The position numbers and the translations under genes are program-made. From Agelas oroides (lineage: Eukaryota > Porifera > Demospongiae > Agelasida > Agelasidae), in contig OX422186.1 of the NCBI GenBank assembly GCA_949130485.1, positions 3,265,313 to 3,329,312 of the forward strand: a stretch of DNA of 64,000 nucleotides. The letters are read 5' to 3'. Of the stretch, positions 56,258-64,000 are shown in pieces (the stretch's first letter is position 1; each line of letters begins with the position of its first letter). The notes under the pieces are model-generated. The model searched no databases. It saw only the letters and a list, made by a program, of their open reading frames with translations, and had not been told where the DNA came from.

Positions 56258-56528
56258 CCCCTAGTATACAATAGCTAAGACCTTGCAGTATACAATGGCT
56301 AAGACGTTGCAGTATACAATAGCTAAGACCTTGCAGTATACAATGGCTAAGACGTTGCAGTATACAATAGCTAAGACCTTGCAGTATACAATAGCTAAGA
56401 CCTTGCAGTATACAATGGCTAAGACCTTGCAGTATACAATGGCTAAGACCTTGCAGTATACAATGGCTAAGACGTTGCAGTATACAATAGCTAAGACCTT
56501 GCAGTATACAATAGCTAAGACGTTGTAG
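56258..56528 (+). repeat. 24 bp tandem repeat, about 11 copies
   Basis: The unit is TTGCAGTATACAATAGCTAA plus GACC or GACG, with A/G alternation at the tenth base of AATAGC. A related single unit (GTATACAATAGCGAAGACCT) lies at 63863 directly after a Helitron-like end. Confidence 0.95.
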
Positions 56529-56609
56529 TCGGGGCGAGCGTGAGCGAGCCCCCTTCTAGCGATGCTAACGGCGACTTTCTTTTATATATATTATATATAT
56601 ATTATTATA

Positions 56610-57716
56610 CTAGACAAATGCAGGGCATTGTGGGGTGAGCCTGAGCAAGTAGTATGCCAAGGACTACAATTGCGCATGCGCAGTTCGTACACATGCGCGC
56701 GCGTACCCCTTCGCACTTGTCGAGGTGTCGAAGTTGGCGTGGCGTTTAGTAAGAAGTAAAGTTGCTGTTTGCTTACTGTGCCTCATCCAAGTGTAGAAAT
56801 GACAAAGACAGCGTTGTACATTATTCACACAGGAATGACCTCGTAATTGAAAGTCTTCAATTCTTGGCCAACCCACATCTAGTTTTCTGCTTAGGGGTGA
56901 GAAACAATGAATTGGTTTGGAAGAGGCTAACATGCAATTTTTTGTGTACACAATCACCATTATGTTTTATCAATTTTTGTTGTAAACAACATGACATTAC
57001 ACTAATAACGATATAAAAGTGATGACATAATATTTCCTGTTTGCATGAGAGCTTACATTGGAGTTTCTATCGACCAAATGAGCTTCAAATGGTAGTTTTT
57101 TACACATTGCCAGTGAGTTAGTGGATGTTGGTTGGTTCGGTTTTTCCATTAGGGCTGTGTCATTGCTATCTCAACACCATTGTTGGTAGCCACAAAAGTT
57201 TTCCATTTTTTCTATGACATTTTCTCTGAGAGTTTCTACTCCAGGTTGCTGAACGTCGTGCTGGCTAGAAAAGTGTATATTTGCATCATCATTGTCTCTG
57301 GCAGATTGTGTAGTGGAGACAATTGTGGCAAATGCTTCCCATTCTTGCTTACCTGGGTAGCCTCGTTCCCAGGCTCTCCCCGCTAAGAAGGGCCCTCCCC
57401 CCTCTTAGTGGGGAGAGCCTGGGAACGAGGCTACACCTGGATACAGTTCACTGAAATCACACAGCTATTGCTTGAATTCTTTGTTGTTAAAGATCACCTG
57501 ACGGATGGTGTCCTTTTCCTCCTTGACGTCGGCTTCTTCTCTTGCGGTCACGGAAGCCATGTACGCTAATGCGCTATTGGAAGCCCTACATACTTCATGC
57601 GACCAAGCGCGGCGCGCGGGTGATTCTCTTGCGGTCACGGAAGCCTTGCATGCGAATGTGAAGCCCTACATACTTCGTGCGACCAAGCGCGGCGCGCGGG
57701 TGACGGTCGTACGATA
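56610..57716 (-). mobile_element. Helitron-like copy, near-identical to 18128-19193
   Basis: Collinear with 18128-19193 with a few indels, including about 30 bp extra near 57050 and 7 bp near 56995. It ends CTAG on the minus strand at 56610 and has the same nested hairpin MITE (57358-57433). The other end (GTCGTACGATAAT) meets the next array member directly. Confidence 0.75.
57358..57433 (+). mobile_element. Hairpin MITE nested in the Helitron-like copy
   Basis: Same 76 bp hairpin and same position as 18836-18911. Confidence 0.85.
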
Positions 57717-57717
57717 A

Positions 57718-58760
57718 TTGGGGCGAGCGCAGCGAGCCCCACACTTGTGGTGAAAACGGAAAATTGTCTATATATTTATTTATTTATGTATATATATATA
57801 TATATATGGTACGTGCGTATTCCGTATATGCATTCTGCCCTATTTGTGCGCGATGCAATATTTCCGCATTGCATATTGGGTACCGGGTTCATGTATTACT
57901 GCTTGCTCAAGAGACAAGACTAGAAAGGCTGAACAGTGGGAATCAACGCAACAGGGATTTGAAAACGGCGAGGAAAGGAGGAAAGGGAGGCACTACTAGC
58001 AAGACCGAGACTGATTATTGACGGCGTGCTTCGTGACTCTGTCACCAGCGGGGAGTGCTCAGTGTACAGAGCGATCAGCTTGTGAGAATTCGAATCACGG
58101 AGGCCTGCGTGACTCGATCAAATATGAGCAACAGCTAGAGAAGAGCTTGTGAAACTTCCATACCACAACTCCAGTAATTGTGCTCAGGAAATGAGCTGAC
58201 AATATAGACTACATCAAAAAAGACCTGGCTCCATACTCCATAGCTGAGAGAATCCTGATTCCACAGCTCTATGGGCTCAGCAAATATCCACTATATAGAC
58301 ATGCACTTGAGGAGACAGTGCCGAAATGTGGAGTTACAGGAAACCAACGGAATATACTTGTTCGTACTAAGCTGTTGAACCCTCACCCTTGACTTGCAAC
58401 TCTTCAGGCCAATTGCTTGGAGACTAAATTTGTTGCCTACAGCTGTAGCTACTACCCCACTGTAACGACACAGAGTGTGTACAATGAACCCAACCACATA
58501 GCTACCCAGATGAGCACATAGCTATACCCAAGCTATATTGCTCCATGAACACCAGCATACATTTGATACCCTAGCCTCACCCCTGGGCATTTCCCGCCTC
58601 TACGGTTACAGGCTACAGCTGGAGGTGGAGAAGACCTGGGAACGAGCCTATTGTTATGTGAGACTTAGTGTATGCAAGTGGGAAAAATGTAGTGCTATGA
58701 AACTCTAATGCATCATGTAACTCATTCACGCTCGCCCCACAATGCACTGCATTCCCCTAG
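57718..58760 (+). mobile_element. Helitron-like array member 1
   Basis: Starts TTGGGGCGAGCGCAGCGAGC and ends CTCGCCCCACAATGCACTGC then ATTCCCCTAG. AATGCACTGCATT is a near-palindrome just before the CTAG end. A short Arg-rich coding remnant (ERLNSGNQRNRDLKTARK) and a fold-back resembling the MULE MITE (58570-58651) lie inside. Confidence 0.78.
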
Positions 58761-58766
58761 TAATAA

Positions 58767-59760
58767 TTGGGGCGAGCGCAGCGAGCCCCACACTTGTGGT
58801 GTAAACGGAAAATTGTCTATATATATATATATATATATGTATATATGTTTGGTACGTACGTATTCCGTATATATACATCCTGCCCCATTTGTGCGCGATG
58901 CAATATTTCCACATTGCATGTTGATTCATGTTGACCACCGTTGCTCAAGAGACGAGACTAGCAGGATAGAAAGGCTGAACAGTGAGAACGTAACAGGGAC
59001 TTGAAAACGGTGAGGAAAGGGAGGCTCGACTAGCAAGACGGAGACTGATTATTAACGTGCTGCGTGACACTGACGCCAACGGGGAGTGCTCAGTGATTAG
59101 CTTGTGAGGACCAGAACCAGTGAGGTCTGCGTGACTCGACCAAATAATTATCCCTCATGAGCAACAGCTGCAGAAAAGCTTCTAAAACCCCACACTACAA
59201 CTCCAGTAATTGTGCTCTGGAAAGGGGCTGATATTAAATGTATAGTCTACACCACCCTGACTCCATACCCCATAGCTGAGAGAATTCTGATTCCACTACT
59301 GTATGTGCTCAGCAACTATCCATGCACCATAGACCGTGACTTGAGGAGACAGTGTCAAGATGTGAATACGTTGGAGACACAGGAAACCAACAGAATGTAC
59401 TTGTTTGTACCAAGGTGTTGAACCCTCATCATTAACTTACAACTGTTCAAGCCGCCTCCAACTGCTTTGAGACCTCATTTCTGCTGCAGTAGCTACCATT
59501 TCACAGAAATGACACACAGGGTGCGTACAATGAACCCAAGATTAGCACATGCCCAAGTTAAATTGCTCCACAAATACCAGCATACATTTGATATATAGCC
59601 TCTTCCCCAGGCATTCTCCGCCTATAGTTTTACAGTCGGACCTGGGAATGAGACTATTCTTACATGACATGTATGCAAGTGGGAAAAGTTAGTGTGTATG
59701 GAACGCTAATGCACCATACACTCACTCACGCTCGCCCCACAATGCACTGCATTCCCCTAG
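58767..59760 (+). mobile_element. Helitron-like array member 2
   Basis: Same ends as member 1 and separated from it by TAATAA. It includes an ERLNSE remnant and an open frame ending ETQETNRMYLFVPRC. Confidence 0.78.
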
Positions 59761-60765
59761 TTGGGGCGAGCGCAGCAAGCCCCACACTTGTGGTGAAAAC
59801 GGAAAATTGTCTATTTATTTACTTATTTATATATATGTTTATATGGTACGTGCGTATTCCGTATATATACATTCTGCCCCATTTGTGCGCGATGCAATAT
59901 TTCCACATTGCAAGTTAGTTCATGTAACCACTGACTGTTGCTCAAGGGACAAGACTAGCAGAACAGAAAGGCTGAACAGTGGGAACCACCGTAACAGGGA
60001 CTTGAAAAAGGCGAGGAAAAGGAGGCACGACTAGCAAGACGGAAGCTGATTATTAACGTGCTGCATGACACTGCCGCCAACCGGGAGTGTTCTATGTAAG
60101 ACAGAGTGATTAGCTTGAGGACCCGAACCAGAGAGGTCTGTGTGACTTGACCGAACAACCCTCGTTAGCAACAGCTACAGAAGAGCTTCTAAAACCCCAT
60201 ACCACAACTCCAGTAATTGTGCTCTGGAAAAGGGCTGGCAATAGTCTACACCACCCTGACTCTATACCCATACCTGAGAGAATTCTGATCCCATGCACAG
60301 CTGTATGGTCTCAGCAAATATCCGTGCACTATACACCGTGAATTGAGGAGACAGTGCATGCCAAGATGTGAATAAGTTGGAGACACAGGAAAACAACGGA
60401 ATATACTTGTTCGTATCAAGATGTTGAACCCTCATCCTTGCAACTCTTCAAGCCACCTCCAAATGTTTTGAGACCTTGTTGCATGCAGCATTTCACAGTA
60501 ATGACACAGAGAGTGTACAACGAACCCAAGATTAGCACAACACAAGTTATATTGCTCCACAAACACCGGGATACATTTGATATCCTATATATATAGCCTG
60601 TTCCCCAGGTGTTCTCCTCCTGTATAGTTTTACAGGCTACAGTTGGAGGTGGGGAAGTCCTGGGAATGAGACATATATGCAAGTGGGAAAAGGTAGTGTA
60701 TATGGAACGCTACTGCACCATACAACTCCCTCACGCTCGCCCCACAATGCACTGCATTCCCCTAG
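59761..60765 (+). mobile_element. Helitron-like array member 3
   Basis: Begins directly after the CTAG of member 2 with no spacer. Contains ERLNSGNHRNRDLKKARKRR and the same right-hand block as member 2. Confidence 0.78.
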
Positions 60766-60768
60766 TAA

Positions 60769-61960
60769 TTGGGGCGAGCGCAGCGAGCCCCACACTTGTG
60801 GATAAAACGAAAATTTGTCTATTTATATGTTTATATGTATATATATATGGTACGTGCGTATTCCGTATATGCATTCTGCCCTATTTGTGCGTGATGCAAT
60901 ATTTCCACATGTTAGCTATATACATGTCGAAAGATATAGCTAAGCTAGCTACGTTTGAAAGCCAGAAAGAAGTATGTACGACTCACTTATGAATCCGAAG
61001 AAAGAAGGAGAGAAAGGCTAAGGAGTAGAAATATACGCGACAGGGATCGTCGCGCTGCTGAAAGCGCTCAACAAAGGGAGGCACGGTTAGCAAGACGGAG
61101 AGTAAGGGATAGAGCCCATCGTGCTTCGCTAGAAAGGCTGAACAGTGGGAATCAACGCAACAGGGACTTGAAAACGGTGAGGAAAGGGAGGCACTACTAG
61201 CGAGACCGAGACTGATTATTGACGGCGTACTTCGTTACTCCGCCACCAACGGGGAGTGCTCAGTGTACAGAGCGATCAGCTTGTGAGAATTCGAATCACG
61301 CAGCCCTGCGTGACTCGATCAAATATGAGCAACAGCTAGAGAAGAGCTTGTGAAACTTCCATACCACAATTACAGTAATTGTGCCCAGGAAATGAGCTGA
61401 CAATATAGACTACATCAAAAAAGACCTGGCTCCATACTACATAGCTGAGAGAATCCTGATTCCACAGCTCTATGGGCTCAGCAAATATCCACTATATAGA
61501 CATGCACTGAGGAGACAGTGCCGAAATGTGGAGTCACAGGAAACCAATGGAATATACTTGTTCGTACTAAGCTGTTGAACCCTCACCCTTGACTTGCAAC
61601 CCTTCAGGCCAATTGCTTGGAGACTAAATTTGCTGCCTACAGCTGTAGCTACTAACCCACTGTAACGACACAGAGTGTGTACAATGAACCCAACCACATA
61701 GCTACCCAGATGAGCACATAGCTATACCCAAGCTATATTGCTCCATGAACACCGGCATACATTTGATACCCTAGCCTCACCCCTGGGCATTTCCCGCCTC
61801 TACGGTTACAGGCTACAGCTGGAGGTGGAGAAGACCTGGGAACGAGCCTATTGTTATGTGAGACTTAGTGTATGCAAGTGGGAAAAATGTAGTGCTATGA
61901 AACTCTAATGCATCATGTAACTCATTCACGCTCGCCCCACAATGCACTGCATTCCCCTAG
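60769..61960 (+). mobile_element. Helitron-like array member 4
   Basis: The right 750 bp are about 96 percent identical by eye to member 1. The left part keeps about 150 bp of Arg-rich coding that members 1-3 have lost. Three bases (TAA) separate it from member 3. Confidence 0.78.
60955..61200 (+). pseudogene. Arg-rich N-terminal fragment of a Helitron protein
   Basis: An 81-residue frame with RRRERLRSRNIRDRDRRAAE and REARLARRRVRDRAHRAS followed by ERLNSGNQRNRDLK. Heptad-like E-R-E-A-R-L-x-R units are the hallmark of the Arg-rich N-terminal region of animal Helitron proteins. It ends after one array; no Rep or helicase domain follows, so it is a deletion derivative. Confidence 0.65.
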
Positions 61961-61963
61961 TAA

Positions 61964-62814
61964 TTGGGCGAGCGTGAGCGAGCCCCACACTAGTGAGTTG
62001 AATCGAGATTTTTCATCGAATATTATCTGTCGTACGTCGTTCCGTATATTCTTGATGCTGTAATTTAACGCGATAGCCGCGGGCCGCGTGCGGACCTTAA
62101 GTAAGATTTTCGTACAACTTGGCAGCCAGCTAGCTCCAAGGTGACTTTGAAAGATGGCACTTATGAAAGGCAGCCAGGAATTGCAGCCGGAGCGTGCGCA
62201 CATATTGAACAAAGGATAGCCTATAGAAGTTGTGTTTGCAGCGACATCCAGGATAGATGGCTGGACCGTGAGTATCTACTATACAGAGGAGGTCGGACAT
62301 GGTTGACCTTTGCTAATTGAAACGACTGAGGTCACACTAATTGATCTTGGATATTGCAAGGTAGAAAGTCTTTTTAGCTTTTTCTATGACTGGATCCAAC
62401 CTTGAATCCTGATTTGAAAACTGGGACCCACCTCAGTGAAAGCCGAGAGAGCTAGTCTGTTGAGATACGAAAAATCAATTAGTGTGACCTCAGCCATTTT
62501 AATTAGTAAAGTTCAACCATGTCCGACCTCCTCTGTCTACTATATGTATGTATGTATACAAGGGCTATTAAACAGTTGTGTAGAGAGGCTGAAAGCAGAA
62601 AGCGGCAGAGACCCTCCTTCTATTCATGGCTGATGGATGGCAAACCCCATCTACTAAGCACTTTTGTAGAGAGTAGAGTGACAGGCTTTGTTCAGCTACA
62701 TGCTACGCCACCTGTGTGCTGTGATGTGACACTTCACTGATTCAGCCTTTGATATAAGTTAAAGCTGTGTATTGCTTGCTCACGCTCGCCCCACAATGTT
62801 CTACATTCTCCTAG
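61964..62814 (+). mobile_element. Helitron-like array member 5
   Basis: Starts TTGGGCGAGCGTGAGCGAGC and ends CTCGCCCCACAATGTTCTAC then ATTCTCCTAG. The interior differs from members 1-4 and shares TGTCGTACGTCGT with the following copy. Two GGAGGTCGGACATGGTTGA-like stretches form an inverted pair at 62288 and 62515. Confidence 0.7.
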
Positions 62815-63863
62815 TACATATATGAAATCTCCCAGCTGTACCGTCTATGTGGGGCTCGCTCAGGCTCGCCCCAATTATGTGTCGTACGTCGTGCCGCATA
62901 TCCTAAACTTATCCAATTTAACGCAGGTAACGTCAATAAGATACGTATAGTGCAGACGCCACGTGTTCTACAATGGAGTCGTACAACAATTCTTCAGCAA
63001 GAGTCCCCGAGTCATCACTGAAGAGAGAAGACAGACTGCAGCGTAGAAGAGAGCGAGAGAGAGCTCGTCGTGCCTCTGAAACCGCGGAACAGAGAGAGGA
63101 ACGGCTGAGAGTGCGGAGAGCAAGAGATAGGGCTAGACGCGCCGCACAGACTGCCGAAGAGAGAGACACCAGATTGCGGCAAATACGCGATAACCGACGT
63201 CAGAGTCTGGCAACTCGGAAAGCGAAGAGGAGAGAGCAGTTAGGCTTCAGCGGATGAGGGACAGGCTGGCCTCTGAGACTGAAGAGGAGAGAGCAGCCAG
63301 GCTACAGCAGATGAGTGCCAACCGTCACAGGTTGGCCTCTGAGACTGAAGAAGAGAGAGCAGACAGGCTACAGCAGATGAGGGACAGGCTGGCCTCTGAG
63401 ACTGAAGAAGAGAGAGCAGACAGGCTACAGCAGATGAGGGACAGGCTGGCCTCTGAGACTGAAGAAGAGAGAGCAGCCAGGCTACAGCAGATGAGTGCCA
63501 ACCAATGTCACAGGCTGGCCTCTGAGACTGAAGAAGAGAGAGCAGCCAGGCTACAGCAGATGAGTGCCAACCAACATCACAGGTTGGCTGCTGAGACTGG
63601 CAGTGAGAGAGAGGCCAGACTACAGCGTAACAGGGAAGGGCAAAGAGGACAACAGTCACAGCTGCCTTTGTTTGAACAGCCCTCTGTTCAGGCTAAGATG
63701 CGGAAGTTTCATGCAGAGATTGCTGCATTGGAAATGCAGAAATGTACTACATGCTCGGAGCGGTTCCCAGGCCTTCAGCTTCGTTCACACTCTACTGCAC
63801 GCACTTGCGCATCCATCGCATTCGAGCTCACGCTCGCCCCCATAATGCTGTGCATTCACCTAG
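62815..63863 (+). mobile_element. Helitron-like array member 6, with coding remnant
   Basis: The left 62 bp (GGGGCTCGCTCAGGCTCGCC region) match 19201-19262, an inverted 5' end. The right end reads CTCACGCTCGCCCCCATAAT then GCATTCACCTAG. It encloses the Arg-rich coding frames described next. Confidence 0.65.
62973..63790 (+). pseudogene. N-terminal region of a Helitron protein (Arg-rich repeats and CTTCSERFPG segment), truncated
   Basis: Residues from 62973 read RRRERERARRASETAEQREE and REERLRVRRARDRARRA. After a one-base shift near 63225 the frame continues at 63254 with seven units of the form RLASETEEERAARLQQM. It then gives MRKFHAEIAALEMQ and CTTCSERFPGLQL, the conserved Cys-containing start of the region that precedes Helitron_like_N in animal proteins. 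The frame then runs into the element's 3' end (SHSTARTCASIAFELTLAP), so the Rep and helicase domains are deleted. The repeat units are 48-69 bp long at DNA level. It cannot mobilise itself. Confidence 0.75.
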
Positions 63864-63941
63864 TATACAATAGCGAAGACCTTGCAAAATTTAAATACTG
63901 CCTAAAACAAACCACAAAGTAGCCCACATTACGTACCTTAA
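63864..63941. other. Short spacer between array members
   Basis: Contains TATACAATAGCGAAGACCTT, a diverged unit of the 56258-56528 array. Confidence 0.6.
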
Positions 63942-64000
63942 TTGGGGCTAGTGTGAGCGAGCCCACACTAGTGAGTTGAACGGCGGAATTTTTCTGCTAT
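63942..64000 (+). mobile_element. Start of a further Helitron-like copy (cut by the window)
   Basis: TTGGGGCTAGTGTGAGCGAG and CCCACACTAGTGAGTTGAAC match the 5' end of member 5. Confidence 0.65.

Noticed and set aside
56283-56528. Frame made of QYTMAKTL repeats
   Set aside because: Translation of the 24 bp tandem repeat; nothing suggests coding.
63240-63659. Minus-strand 139-codon frame opposite the Arg-rich repeats
   Set aside because: Ser/Leu/Gln-rich shadow of the repeat array on the other strand.

Overview
This is eukaryotic, metazoan DNA. Its genes are interrupted by introns with GT..AG splice sites, gene density is low, and mobile DNA of many kinds fills most of the window. The protein repertoire suggests a sponge, probably a demosponge. 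It includes a TKL-like kinase with an HRDLTAKN loop, ankyrin-repeat genes, a Death domain, a CARD-like fold, Arg-rich Helitron N-termini, a MULE with a ULP1 module and a BPHL-type hydrolase. The sponge assignment is inference from protein style; no ribosomal or mitochondrial marker is present.

Layout. 0-0.7 kb: the 5' end of a Ty1/copia element on the minus strand, with LTR, initiator-tRNA-Met primer site and start of Gag. 1.4-5.3 kb: a MITE, a 1.07 kb element with 131 bp inverted ends, and an ORF built on a 45 bp tandem repeat. 7.4-9.3 kb: MITEs and a tandem array. 11.4-13.2 kb: a decayed Crypton/DUF3504 tyrosine recombinase and a Ty3/gypsy gag remnant. 14.8-15.2 kb: a CARD-like exon. 17.1-25.3 kb: the most notable object, an 8.2 kb Mutator-like element (MULE) with about 80 bp inverted ends and a duplicated 10 bp target. 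It carries a multi-exon ULP1-type cysteine protease followed by a MULE transposase with a SWIM finger. It is broken by stops, frameshifts and four nested insertions, one of which splits the protease just before its catalytic cysteine. 25-35 kb: gene-poor sequence with TTAA-target elements, microsatellites, a diverged 1.2 kb tandem duplication and SINEs. 35.7-36.6 kb: kinase exon. 43.1-43.4 kb: Death-domain exon with an in-frame stop. 46.5-50.8 kb: two divergent ankyrin-repeat genes; the minus-strand one has taken two transposon insertions in its coding exon. 55.0-55.9 kb: a BPHL-like alpha/beta hydrolase whose nucleophile position is Cys. 56.6-64 kb: a head-to-tail pile of Helitron-like copies ending in CTAG, some encoding the Arg-rich N-terminus of a Helitron protein.

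Two themes stand out. First, at least four small-element families leave 9 bp target duplications, the mark of MULE transposition, and a MULE that could once have been their driver sits in the same window. Second, nearly every recognisable gene carries single-base frameshifts. Some probably reflect decay, but the same pattern could come from uncorrected indels in a long-read assembly, so reading frames should be checked against reads before any gene is called dead.
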